Below are positions 16,382 through 24,284 of a stretch of DNA of 40,375 nt, one piece after another (within the stretch, counting starts at the first letter, position 1; every line of letters begins with the position of its first letter). Both the position numbers and the translations under genes were made by a program. This DNA is from Gordonia effusa NBRC 100432 (GTDB lineage: Bacteria; Actinomycetota; Actinomycetes; Mycobacteriales; Mycobacteriaceae), in NCBI RefSeq assembly GCF_000241305.1, contig NZ_BAEH01000059.1:1-40375 (forward strand), read 5' to 3'. The notes under the pieces were generated by a model. That model was not told where the DNA came from. It did no database searches and saw only the letters and a program-made list of their open reading frames with translations.

Positions 16382-17620
16382 ATGTCACACTCACCAAACA
16401 CTAGACGGTTAACGGGCCTCATTGCCCGTGTCGTCGCTGTCCTCGCACTCGGGGCAGCACTCGTCGCTGCCGTGGTCGCCATCCCTACCGCGTCGGCGGA
16501 AACGCCCGCTGAACGCTGCGCGCGCGAAACCAACGCCTACAACAGTGCGTGGAAACAATCCTGGGTCGCTGCGCACCCGGGTAAGACCATCTCCGATGCG
16601 CCAGCGCCACCGGTGCCTTACACCTGCCACGACCCACAAACCACTACGCCCACAACACCCAGCACCGCACCACCGGCAACCCTGCCCGGCACTACATCGG
16701 CAACACCAGGCCCCGGCCCCAACATGGGCGTCCACGCACCCACCGACATACCCGGCCCCGGCAAAACACCCATCGTCAAAGCACCAGGCGGAACTTCGGT
16801 GAAAACCACGCCGCCGCCTTCTGACGCTTCGACTACAGCTGCACCCCCCGCACCAAAGACCCCTGCGGCAGGAAACACTACGTCCCCGCGGCCCACCGTC
16901 CAGAGCCCGACCTCCCTACGGGATATCACCAAACTGCCCATCATTGATAGCGGTTACCACTACACATCTGCATTCGACACGCCTCCCCCCAGCGATCCCA
17001 TTAACGACGGGTGTAAGTACTGCAAACGCGATAGCATCAATCGCATCTTGGAGGGAGACGCCAACTCCCCAGACGGCTGGCTCGATACCTGGGGATGTGC
17101 CGACGGTACTCACAAGGCTAGGCCCGGCCTTTGGCAACGGTGCTATACAGACTATGACTATCGCATTGAGAACCGTCGGTTGGTGTCGATCGCACCGAAG
17201 CCGGGCGAAGCTCCTGTCGGGATGTGTCAACGTCCGGACCGCAAGGCGGTCGGCGAGTGCAAACAGACTGTGCAATTGAGTAACGAAACTTCTCAGACGG
17301 CGTCGACTGAGTCGTCAGCAGAAGGCAGTCTAGGCGGCGGGGCTGGCGGTATTGACATCGGCGGGTCGATGGGCACCACCAAGACAACCGAAACTGGGAG
17401 CACAAATGGGACTACGCGCGGCGGGGAGTTCACAGCCCCTGGTGATCTCAAACCCGGCGAGGAAGTGGCCTACTACCAACTATGGGAATTGTGGAGCTAC
17501 GACATCGTCTCCGAAAAAGACGGAGTCATTACCCGATACCATGCCTACCAATGGGTCCCCACAGGTGGTTCTCGTCCGGTTCGCGGTCCGATGGGGTCGC
17601 ACCTTCAGTGGAAGGGCTGA
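16382..17620 (+). CDS. Secreted protein with cassette N-terminal module and candidate beta-pore-forming C-terminus (effector 2)
   Basis: 412 residues from the ATG at 16382, preceded by GGGGGAC. Residues 1-~125 (signal peptide ending TASA, two-Cys module, Thr/Pro linker, GVHAPTDIP block) match the protease at 597-1646. From there the sequence is unrelated. A second Pro/Thr linker runs to ~170, then a Cys- and Trp-containing domain (CKYC, DTWGC, WQRC) to ~290. Next comes a Ser/Thr-alternating, Gly-rich stretch (QLSNETSQTASTESSAEG, then GGSMGTTKTTETGS) and LKPGEEVAYYQLWELW. Alternating Ser/Thr strands around a Gly-rich turn, followed by a PG-containing strand, are typical of the membrane hairpin region of aerolysin/ETX-MTX2 toxins. 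Toxin assignment is inference; the secreted two-part design is clear. Confidence 0.7.
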   Translation: MSHSPNTRRLTGLIARVVAVLALGAALVAAVVAIPTASAETPAERCARETNAYNSAWKQSWVAAHPGKTISDAPAPPVPYTCHDPQTTTPTTPSTAPPATLPGTTSATPGPGPNMGVHAPTDIPGPGKTPIVKAPGGTSVKTTPPPSDASTTAAPPAPKTPAAGNTTSPRPTVQSPTSLRDITKLPIIDSGYHYTSAFDTPPPSDPINDGCKYCKRDSINRILEGDANSPDGWLDTWGCADGTHKARPGLWQRCYTDYDYRIENRRLVSIAPKPGEAPVGMCQRPDRKAVGECKQTVQLSNETSQTASTESSAEGSLGGGAGGIDIGGSMGTTKTTETGSTNGTTRGGEFTAPGDLKPGEEVAYYQLWELWSYDIVSEKDGVITRYHAYQWVPTGGSRPVRGPMGSHLQWKG

Positions 17621-17622
17621 AC

Positions 17623-18180
17623 ATGACTGTCATCAAATTGACGAAATGGCGTACAGCAGGCCTCGTCGTAGTGGCCTTAGCTATAATCTATTTAGTGCTC
17701 GTGCTTGGTTTCGGTCGCCCTTTAGGACTCATCACACTTAACTCCGAGAAGTCGGCGTCTACGGGAGCAACTGTCACCAGCCGCTACGACGACTGGGAGA
17801 ATTATCGGCTCACGAAACTAGTCGGACAGACGGTTTCTCAGGCAAAGGCCGACCTGGGGTCACCTGAAGTCGACAACACCCTCGCGAAGGCCGGCGGGTT
17901 GACCGTGGTGTCGGCGACCAATAAACCGGAAGCCCTTAAGGGGAAAAGCGATTCCGAATTGACCATCACCGGCTATTGCATTCGAATGGAACTCGCAGAC
18001 CGTCACAGGCTCACCCTAGCGGCCGTACCGACAAGTTCCGTGAGTTCAGACTTGAGAGCACGCCTCAAAGAGGATCCTGAAAAAGCAGTCTATGAATACC
18101 AAAAAGAGGCGCGCTGCGACCCAGAGACAATCGGACAAGCAATATCTGACATACTCGTTCGTCCACGCAACTCAGGCTAG
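17623..18180 (+). CDS. Membrane-anchored extracytoplasmic protein, candidate partner/immunity protein (partner 2)
   Basis: 185 residues. It starts 2 bp after the effector stop (TGAACATG), so translation is probably coupled. One membrane helix at about residues 12-32 with positive residues before it places the rest outside the cell. The exposed part begins with a PASTA-like segment (KLVGQTVSQAKADLG, then LTVVSATNKP) and a strand-rich ITGYCIRMELADRHRLTLAAVP, with a Cys in that segment and another in the C-terminal EARCDPE. It shares no visible sequence with the lipoprotein in the same place of cassette 1, as expected if each partner matches its own effector. Immunity is inference from position, coupling and topology. 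Confidence 0.7.
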   Translation: MTVIKLTKWRTAGLVVVALAIIYLVLVLGFGRPLGLITLNSEKSASTGATVTSRYDDWENYRLTKLVGQTVSQAKADLGSPEVDNTLAKAGGLTVVSATNKPEALKGKSDSELTITGYCIRMELADRHRLTLAAVPTSSVSSDLRARLKEDPEKAVYEYQKEARCDPETIGQAISDILVRPRNSG

Positions 18181-18227
18181 TTTCCACGAAGAACTGTAGT
18201 CACAACACGACAATCACTCCGACAGTT

Positions 18228-18277
18228 AGCGCACCACCCCGTACCGACACGGCAACAACGGTACGAGGTGGTGCGCT
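18228..18277 (+). terminator. Terminator of cassette 2
   Basis: An 18-bp stem with one mismatch (AGCGCACCACC...CGTACC / GGTACG...GGTGGTGCGCT) followed by TTTTT. A strong intrinsic terminator, 47 bp after the last cassette gene. Confidence 0.9.
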
Positions 18278-18351
18278 TTTTGTAACGAGTAGTAGACCTG
18301 CACTCAATCGACAGCGATATTGTCTAGATTCCGCGAACGGCTACCTAGTAG

Positions 18352-18480
18352 TTAGCCGTTAGCATAGTTGCCGCCGTTCTTGATCGCCCCAGTTCCCCGC
18401 AACCGGGAATGCAGCGTGGTTCCGGTTGCGGTTGGGTTCCAATTGGCTTCGTCCTCATCTCGGTGGGCTAAGTGTCTGAA
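18352..18480 (-). pseudogene. Phage tail-like C-terminal fragment
   Basis: A minus-strand frame without a start reads DEDEANWNPTATGTTLHSRL, then RGTGAIKNGGNYANG and a stop at 18352-18354. GAIKNGG-ANG closely matches the end of the glycine-rich remnant at 19220 (GAIKNGGPGANG), and the DNA is similar there too. It looks like the tail end of a related phage gene. An 8-bp inverted repeat AACGGCTA / TAGCCGTT (18336-18360) overlaps its end. Confidence 0.4.
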
Positions 18481-18482
18481 CG

Positions 18483-19178
18483 GTGACCGACAGTGCGGGG
18501 CCGCCCGAAACTTCCTCTGCCGCAGCATCTTCGCCTGAGGCAGGACAGTTCTGGTACTACTTCGATGATGATCGTTGGGTGTGGTCGGACGAGGTTGCCC
18601 GCATCCACGGATACTGCTCTGCCGATGCGGTCACGCCGACGACAGAACTTCTCCTTGAACACAAACACCCAGACCACAAGTGGCGGATGGGTGAACTCAT
18701 AGATTCGGTTCGACGGGACCGAGCCGCATTCAGCAGTCACCACCGCATCATTGACACACGCGGCAACGATATCCCCGTTCACGTCATCGCAGACACCATC
18801 CTCAACGACGCTAGAGAGTGCATCGGCACCTCCGGGTATTACATCGTTTTGTCGAGTGAGGGGCGAGCGCTCAGGCCCTTACCTATCAATGACGAGCGCC
18901 TTGAAGTTCTTCTTACCCACCGTAGGCACATCGAGCAGGCTAAGGGCGCACTCCAAGTGGTCTATCACCTTGACGAGGACCAGGCGTTCGACTTGTTAAC
19001 CTGGCGATCCCAAGAGACCAACACAAAAGTCCGTGACCTCGCTGCGGTGATCTGCGAACGCATGGCGTCGCTAACTGTGTCGTCAGATATGCGGGTCGAG
19101 TTCGACCATCTCCTTCTCACCGCCCACGAAGACACTGATTTCGCGACACGCGCAGAAACGAGAAGCGAAGAGCAATAG
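18483..19178 (+). CDS. PAS-ANTAR protein, RNA-binding antiterminator type
   Basis: 231 residues from a GTG start. A Ser/Ala-rich start is followed by a PAS_3-like domain (FWYYFDDDRWVWSDEVARIHGY to GYYIVLSS, about residues 22-122). Then comes an ANTAR domain (IEQAKGALQVVYHLDEDQAFDLL to LAAVICE, about 142-193). ANTAR domains bind paired RNA hairpins and prevent transcription termination; the PAS part would sense a signal. It lies inside the ssrA-bounded island, downstream of the cassette terminator, and may be cargo or a regulator. The ribosome site before the GTG is weak. Confidence 0.8.
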   Translation: MTDSAGPPETSSAAASSPEAGQFWYYFDDDRWVWSDEVARIHGYCSADAVTPTTELLLEHKHPDHKWRMGELIDSVRRDRAAFSSHHRIIDTRGNDIPVHVIADTILNDARECIGTSGYYIVLSSEGRALRPLPINDERLEVLLTHRRHIEQAKGALQVVYHLDEDQAFDLLTWRSQETNTKVRDLAAVICERMASLTVSSDMRVEFDHLLLTAHEDTDFATRAETRSEEQ

Positions 19179-19219
19179 TCTAGTTCGCGACCCGGACCGC
19201 CGCGACGAAACAAGTGTCC

Positions 19220-20280
19220 TTACTCGTCGTAGATGGTGATCAGTAAGGTGCCGTTAGCGCCGGGACCACCGTTTTTGATGGCTCCGGCGCCCCCGCCGCC
19301 ACCGGGAAAGCCGCCTGGTCCGCCGACTCCGCCGGAGGCGAACCAACCGGTGGCGTACTGTCCTCCCCCGCCTCCGCCACCACCAGACGGTGACCCGGCG
19401 GGTGCGTTATCTCCGGCTAGGCCATCTCCGTTGGAGGCGCCCCGCCGTCCTCCTGCGGCGAACGCCGAGGGTGCCCCGTCTTCGGCCGACAGCGCGTAGG
19501 AGGTTGTGTCTCCGGTGATGACGAATCCGGATGCGCCACCGTTGCCGGGTGTGGCCGCTGACGGCTCAATGAACCCATCGTCACGCTCGTAACCGCCCGC
19601 ACCACGTACCGAACGCAAATACTCAGTACCACTCGATCCGAAGATGGTGAGTGTTCCGTTGGCGCCGTGCGAGTTTCCTGACGTTGCCCCGGCCCCGCCC
19701 ACACCGATCGTGAACGGTACCGAGGTGGGTAGTTCGTCGGTCCAGAAGTCCTTTTTCCATCAGCCACCGTTTTGCCCGCCGGGAAATTGGCGGGCAGGTT
19801 GCCCACCGATGCCGGTGGTTCCACCTTTTGCCGCCGTCTCCGCCGCCGATGCAAATCACTGTCATCCGCCGCCGGATCGTCGGGGGCGGGTTGGCCCATG
19901 TACCTGACGTGTTGTGTTGTGTCCGCATCCCTCGCCCTTCCACAACGGTGATCCGTGAATCGAGGAAGACGACGCCAGCTGATGCCGTTGACAGAGCCCC
20001 CGATGTTGTTGTCTGCCAACCGGTCAGCGTCGAGAACCAGTCTTTGACCTTCTGCACCGCACTATTGATTGGCGTGACTGCATACCCGTTGACGATGTCT
20101 CCGAGTGTGGGTGAGCATCGTGTTCAAAGCGCCAAGGTCGCCCAGTCAAGCCGGTGATTTTTGATTGCGCCAGATTGCCCAGCAGCGCACCGGGATTCCG
20201 CCAAAAATCCGGACAGAAGGTTATCGAGGTCGGCAACCGCCACCTATTACAAGCCAACGTTGCCGCAGCCCCAACGAGGC
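19220..20280 (-). pseudogene. Decayed phage minor tail protein gene(s), glycine-rich
   Basis: On the minus strand the coding sense can be followed through at least two frame changes and one stop. A segment NPGALLGNLAQSKITG (around 20200-20150) changes frame and continues as GDIVNGYAVTPINSAVQKVK, then WFSTLTGWQTTTSGA (20110-19980). After VICIGGGDGG an extra A near 19826 shifts the frame to KGGTTGIGGQPARQFPGG, a TGA interrupts near 19757, and the frame then stays open to the end (GGGGGGGGQYATGWFASGG, GAIKNGGPGANG, LLITIYDE). Glycine-rich minor tail proteins of this kind are common in actinophages. The gene cannot make an intact product. It sits directly next to the right attachment site. Confidence 0.75.
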
Positions 20281-20287
20281 CCAAAAA

Positions 20288-20319
20288 AGCGCCCTACCCG
20301 TGTAAACAGGTAGGACGCT
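20288..20319 (-). terminator. ssrA terminator
   Basis: On the minus strand an 11-bp stem (AGCGTCCTACC / GGTAGGGCGCT) with a 10-base loop and a run of T residues follows the tmRNA 3' end. Confidence 0.9.
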
Positions 20320-20343
20320 TCGGTGGAGCTGCCGGGAATCGAA
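20319..20343. repeat. Island attachment site, right (within ssrA 3' end)
   Basis: 25 bp identical to 14592-14616, covering the acceptor strand and T-arm start of tmRNA. Because the copy restores the gene end, insertion would leave ssrA functional, as is usual for islands using tmRNA genes. Confidence 0.85.
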
Positions 20344-20693
20344 CCCGGGTCCTTCGTCGTGTTGATGGGGCTTCTCCGTGTGCAGTTCGCTGCGCCTCTA
20401 CTCGGATCTCTCAGTCACGCGAACAAGCCGAGATGACGATCCCAGTCGCTGTTGATTGTCCCGTCCTCCCCCGCGACCGGCGAGGACGGTGAGCTCTCGA
20501 AGATGATGCCGGGGACCGGACTGAGAGCACGTCCGGGCCGACAGACTAGCCTGGCTGCTTAGGCAGCGAGGGCGTAGTCGCGCTGATTCTTATCGGCGCT
20601 TAATTGGTTGCTGCGACGCTCATACGGTGGTCTCCAGCCTGCACCGACACGCTTCCCCCATCTCGACGCACGCAGTCGAAACCGTTCAGCCCC
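20324..20693 (-). ncRNA. ssrA: tmRNA (ssrA)
   Basis: Rescues stalled ribosomes and tags the incomplete protein for degradation. About 370 nt. 5' end GGGGCTGAACGGTTTCGACT is the conserved tmRNA start and pairs with the 3' CAGCTCC. A T arm with GGTTCGATTCC is present. The tag frame at 20597-20559 reads ADKNQRDYALAA followed by TAA. The terminal CCA is not fully encoded (ACCG). Partner gene smpB lies 1.4 kb upstream on the same strand. The 3' end carries the island attachment core. Confidence 0.97.
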
Positions 20694-20721
20694 GAGAGGG
20701 ATCCACCACTGGTGTGGCGGA

Positions 20722-20750
20722 CTATTAATTCTAACAACACTCGCCGGCAA
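20722..20750 (-). promoter_or_regulatory. Likely ssrA promoter
   Basis: On the minus strand TTGCCG (20750-20745), 17 bp, TAATAG (20727-20722), about 29 bp before the mature tmRNA 5' end, leaving a short leader for RNase P removal. Confidence 0.5.
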
Positions 20751-20829
20751 CTTCATCCCATTAATCCGCGCGGCGATTCCACAGGTTCTACCAGCGAAAA
20801 CTAGCCACCGCCGATAGGCAGCGGCACCG

Positions 20830-22053
20830 TCAGACGATCTCCAGTAACGCGGTATCTCCGGGGGCAACCCGCACCGACAACGCACCATCGCGCGCTTGAT
20901 ACCGCTTTGACGTCCACACATCGACGCCGGCCACCGTATCTCCGGTCAATCCCAGCGACGCCAGCGAAACGGTGATGGTCGTCGCCTTCGACGTCCGGTT
21001 GGTCATCGACACGGCCAGGCCCTTGTGCCCAATCGCCCTCGACCACACCTGCGCATCCCCGGCGACCGGCGCTCCGGACACCACCCGCGCGTCCTGATCG
21101 AGGGCCACCATCGCCTTGTTCGCGACGAGCGACAGGTCGCTCGTCGACAACCGCGTGAGATCGGTACCGAGCATCAGGGGCGCGGCCATCATGGCCCATA
21201 ACGACATATGCGTGCGGGCATGCGGAGTACTCAACCCCTGGCCGACGACCAACATGTCCGGATCATTGAAGGCATCGATGCGGGTGCGCGGCGCGACCAA
21301 CCCGACGGCGTCGGCGATACCCAGCACGCTGTCGAAGGTGGGCGCGATGTCGTTGGTCACGCGGGTCATCGTCGCGACACCGCCCCAGTCGTAAGTCTGT
21401 CCGGGCGGTGTGCCCGACACTCCGCTATTCGGGTTGATACTCAACACCATCGGCCGCCCGACCGCGCGCAACGCGTTTCGCCACGCGGTAAACGCCTGGA
21501 CCTGATCGTCATGCCGACCATTACTCGAACACCAATCGGCCTTGACGAAGTCGGCGCCCCACGACGCCAACGTCGCGGCATCACGTGTTTCAACGCCACG
21601 GCTGCCCGTCGCACCGGGATAGTGCCCCTGATACTGCGTGCAGGTCTTATCACTGGCGCCGACATACACCCCGAATTTCAAACCGCGTTCGTGCAGATAC
21701 TCCCCGAGTGCGGCCATCCCACTCGGGAAACGCGTCGAATCTGCTTGCAGCGCACCATCATTGGCTCGTGCTGACGCATTCCAGCAATCATCGACGACGA
21801 CGTAGCGATACCCCGCATCGCGCAGCCCGGAAGAGACCAACGCGTCGGCCTGCGCCCGGATCTGAGCTTCGGTTACCGCGCACCCGAAGGGTTGCCAACT
21901 GTTCCAGCCCATCGGTGGAGTCGGCGCGACGCCCGGCACTGCGACGCCGTCTCCGCCGACTCGGGTTGGCGGGTCGGCTACACAAGCGGTGACGATGACC
22001 ACCGACAGCAGAGCTGTCAGCGCCAGGCTCAGGCGGATTAACCGTCGTCGCAC
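20830..22053 (-). CDS. Alpha-galactosidase-like lipoprotein, glycoside hydrolase family 27
   Basis: 407 residues. Signal peptide ends IVTAC (lipobox), so the enzyme is tethered outside the membrane. GH27 hallmarks in order: PTPPMGWNSW, YRYVVVDDCW, FVKADWC with the nucleophile Asp, and FNDPDMLVVG with the acid/base Asp. A C-terminal beta-sandwich domain follows. It would cleave terminal alpha-galactosyl (or arabinopyranosyl/N-acetylgalactosaminyl) residues from glycans. It is inserted between smpB and ssrA, which elsewhere are often closer together. Start is 15 bp from the smpB stop. Confidence 0.9.
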   Translation of the reverse strand: MRRRLIRLSLALTALLSVVIVTACVADPPTRVGGDGVAVPGVAPTPPMGWNSWQPFGCAVTEAQIRAQADALVSSGLRDAGYRYVVVDDCWNASARANDGALQADSTRFPSGMAALGEYLHERGLKFGVYVGASDKTCTQYQGHYPGATGSRGVETRDAATLASWGADFVKADWCSSNGRHDDQVQAFTAWRNALRAVGRPMVLSINPNSGVSGTPPGQTYDWGGVATMTRVTNDIAPTFDSVLGIADAVGLVAPRTRIDAFNDPDMLVVGQGLSTPHARTHMSLWAMMAAPLMLGTDLTRLSTSDLSLVANKAMVALDQDARVVSGAPVAGDAQVWSRAIGHKGLAVSMTNRTSKATTITVSLASLGLTGDTVAGVDVWTSKRYQARDGALSVRVAPGDTALLEIV

Positions 22054-22068
22054 TTGAAAAGGGTTCTC

Positions 22069-22542
22069 CTACATACCTTTTACGCGGCGTCCCACTTCGC
22101 GCTCGACCTCGCGTCGGGCCGTGCGCTGGGCGATGTCATGTCGTTTGTCGTGCGCCTGCTTGCCTCGGGCAAGGGCCAATTCTACTTTGACCTTACCGTC
22201 ACTGAAGTACATCGACAGCGGCACCAGGGTGAGGTTGCCGTCGCGGATCTTGCCGATCAAATTGTCGATCTCCCGGCGATGCATCAGCAACTTGCGATTA
22301 CGTCGCGGCGCGTGATTGGTCCACGATCCGTTCCCATATTCGGCGATATGCAAAGCGCGCAACCAGATTTCGCCGTCGTCGACGGTGGCGAAGGCGTCGA
22401 CCAACGACGCCTTGCCTTCGCGCAGGCTCTTCACTTCGGTACCGAGCAACGCGATACCCGCTTCATAGGTATCGATGATCGCGTAGTTATGCCGCGCCTT
22501 GCGGTTGGTCGCGATTACCGTGCGACCCTTTTCCTTCACCAC
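22069..22542 (-). CDS. smpB: SsrA-binding protein SmpB
   Basis: 157 residues, normal for SmpB. Conserved blocks: [54 protein letters not shown] and [11 protein letters not shown], with the basic C-terminal tail needed on the ribosome. Binds tmRNA and delivers it to stalled ribosomes. Starts with GTG (two adjacent GTG codons; the second has better spacing from AGGAC). Same order as in M. tuberculosis: smpB follows ftsX. Confidence 0.97.
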   Translation of the reverse strand: MVKEKGRTVIATNRKARHNYAIIDTYEAGIALLGTEVKSLREGKASLVDAFATVDDGEIWLRALHIAEYGNGSWTNHAPRRNRKLLMHRREIDNLIGKIRDGNLTLVPLSMYFSDGKVKVELALARGKQAHDKRHDIAQRTARREVEREVGRRVKGM

Positions 22543-22599
22543 TGTCCTAGCCGTTCCTTGTCCGGGTGTGCCCGCACGCTGCGGGCGCCCACCGCTAGA

Positions 22600-23493
22600 T
22601 CACTCGCGAACGTACCAGCGCAACGTGACATACGAGGTGACGCCGGCCAGCAAGATGCCGCCGAGAACCAGCCATGGGGACACGAACAATACGTCTGAAT
22701 TGGTAATGCGCGCAAGGATATTTACGCCGTATAGATCGTGGAGCGCGTTTTCGAAGAACAGCACCTTCGCGGCGAAGAGCCCACCGATGGCGAGCAGCGA
22801 TCCGATCAGCGCGGCGAATACCGCTTCCAGCAGGAACGGCAGTTGGGTGTACCAGCGCGTCGCGCCGACCAATCGCATAATCGAGACCTCGGTGCGTCTG
22901 GTGTACGCGGCGATCTGAACCATGTTGATAATCAACATGATTGCCGAGATGGCCAGCACCATCGCGATAACGAACGCCGCGTTGCGCACGCCGTCGAGCA
23001 CGCTGAATATTCGCTTCACCAGGTCGCGCTGATCCAGCACGCCGTCGACGCCGGGGGCCTTCTGATACTTGTCGAGCACCTCACCGAAGCGACCCGGATC
23101 GCTCATCCGGACTTTCAGGGATGCGGGCAGAGTCGTCTCGTCGACGATGTCGGGGGTGTCTTTGAACGTATTTTTGGCGATCTTGAATGCCTCGGCACGA
23201 TCGATGAAGGTCACCTTCGCTACCCCGGGCTCGTTCTGGAGCTGTGTGCGCAGGGCCGCACAGGGATCTTGCGTGCAATTGGGATCTCGATCGGCGACAT
23301 CGTCGTTGATCCAGAACTGCATTTCAACGCGGTCGAGGAAGATCTTCTGACTCTTATCGGCCATCTGGATGACCAGCAGCCCCGCGCCGAACATCCCCAG
23401 TGTGATCGCGGTCGTCAGGATCATCGCGATCGTCATGGTGACGTTGCGACGCAGTCCGTTCAGGACCTCACTGATGATGAAATTCGCTCGCAT
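22600..23493 (-). CDS. ftsX: Cell-division protein FtsX
   Basis: 297 residues. Membrane helix 1 (about 21-43), a large extracytoplasmic domain (about 45-170) with a Cys pair in DPNCTQDPCAA, then three more helices. Its membrane half has the FtsX permease-like TEVSIMRLVGATRWY segment. With FtsE it links cytoplasmic ATP hydrolysis to peptidoglycan hydrolases (RipC in mycobacteria). It follows ftsE by 43 bp. Confidence 0.97.
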   Translation of the reverse strand: MRANFIISEVLNGLRRNVTMTIAMILTTAITLGMFGAGLLVIQMADKSQKIFLDRVEMQFWINDDVADRDPNCTQDPCAALRTQLQNEPGVAKVTFIDRAEAFKIAKNTFKDTPDIVDETTLPASLKVRMSDPGRFGEVLDKYQKAPGVDGVLDQRDLVKRIFSVLDGVRNAAFVIAMVLAISAIMLIINMVQIAAYTRRTEVSIMRLVGATRWYTQLPFLLEAVFAALIGSLLAIGGLFAAKVLFFENALHDLYGVNILARITNSDVLFVSPWLVLGGILLAGVTSYVTLRWYVRE

Positions 23494-23536
23494 GCTCTCC
23501 TCAAATTCCCGTGGTTGGGCTCAATATCGGCGGGCG

Positions 23537-24223
23537 TCAGCCGATGCCGTAGATGCCCTGAACGTCGTTGCGGACCAGTTGCCCGGCGTCGAATTCGATG
23601 ACCCGACGTCGCATCGCATCGACGATCTGCCGGTCGTGAGTAGCCATGACGACGGTGGTCCCGCGGCGGTTGACGCGGTCGAGCACATCGACGATCTCTT
23701 GGCTGGTATCTGGGTCGAGGTTGCCGGTCGGCTCATCGGCGAGTAGCAGCAAGGGCCGGTTCACAATGGCCCGCGCGATGGCGACGCGCTGCATCTCACC
23801 ACCGGACAGCTCGTAGGGCATCCGGTTGAGTTTGCCTTCCAGGCCGACATATTCCAGCACCTCGGGAACTGCCTTGGCGATCGTGGCGGGTGATTTGCCG
23901 ATCACCTCGAGTGCGAACGCCACGTTCTCGGCGACAGATTTCTGCTGCAGCAGGCGGAAGTCCTGAAACACGCAGCCAATCGACTGCCGCAACTTGGGCA
24001 CCATCCGGGCCTTGAGCGCGTTGACATGGAAATCCCCGACGTAAACCTCGCCCGACGACGGCTTATCCTCCTTGAGCAGCACTCGAAAGAAGGTCGACTT
24101 ACCCGAACCGGAGGGACCGATCAGAAACGCGAATTCACCCTTGCCTAGTTCGAGGGTCATATTCGACAACGCAGGGCGGGCCGAGGCTTTGTACTTCATC
24201 GTGACGTCCGACAGCTTGATCAC
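23537..24223 (-). CDS. ftsE: Cell-division ATP-binding protein FtsE
   Basis: 228 residues from a GTG at 24223, which gives the standard N-terminus [13 protein letters not shown]; the frame is open upstream but that part has no family match. Walker [10 protein letters not shown]-loop FQDFRLL, signature LSGGEMQR, Walker [14 protein letters not shown] and switch His in ATHD are all present. ATPase partner of FtsX in cell division. Confidence 0.97.
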   Translation of the reverse strand: MIKLSDVTMKYKASARPALSNMTLELGKGEFAFLIGPSGSGKSTFFRVLLKEDKPSSGEVYVGDFHVNALKARMVPKLRQSIGCVFQDFRLLQQKSVAENVAFALEVIGKSPATIAKAVPEVLEYVGLEGKLNRMPYELSGGEMQRVAIARAIVNRPLLLLADEPTGNLDPDTSQEIVDVLDRVNRRGTTVVMATHDRQIVDAMRRRVIEFDAGQLVRNDVQGIYGIG

Positions 24224-24284
24224 GAGATGCCAGTGTAGCGATGACGACTGAGAACTCTCCTCAGGCTTCCACTCCCCCGGCGTG

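Noticed and set aside
20559..20921. Open frame ending in ADKNQRDYALAA
   Set aside because: The end is the tmRNA tag read through the RNA gene, not a protein-coding gene.
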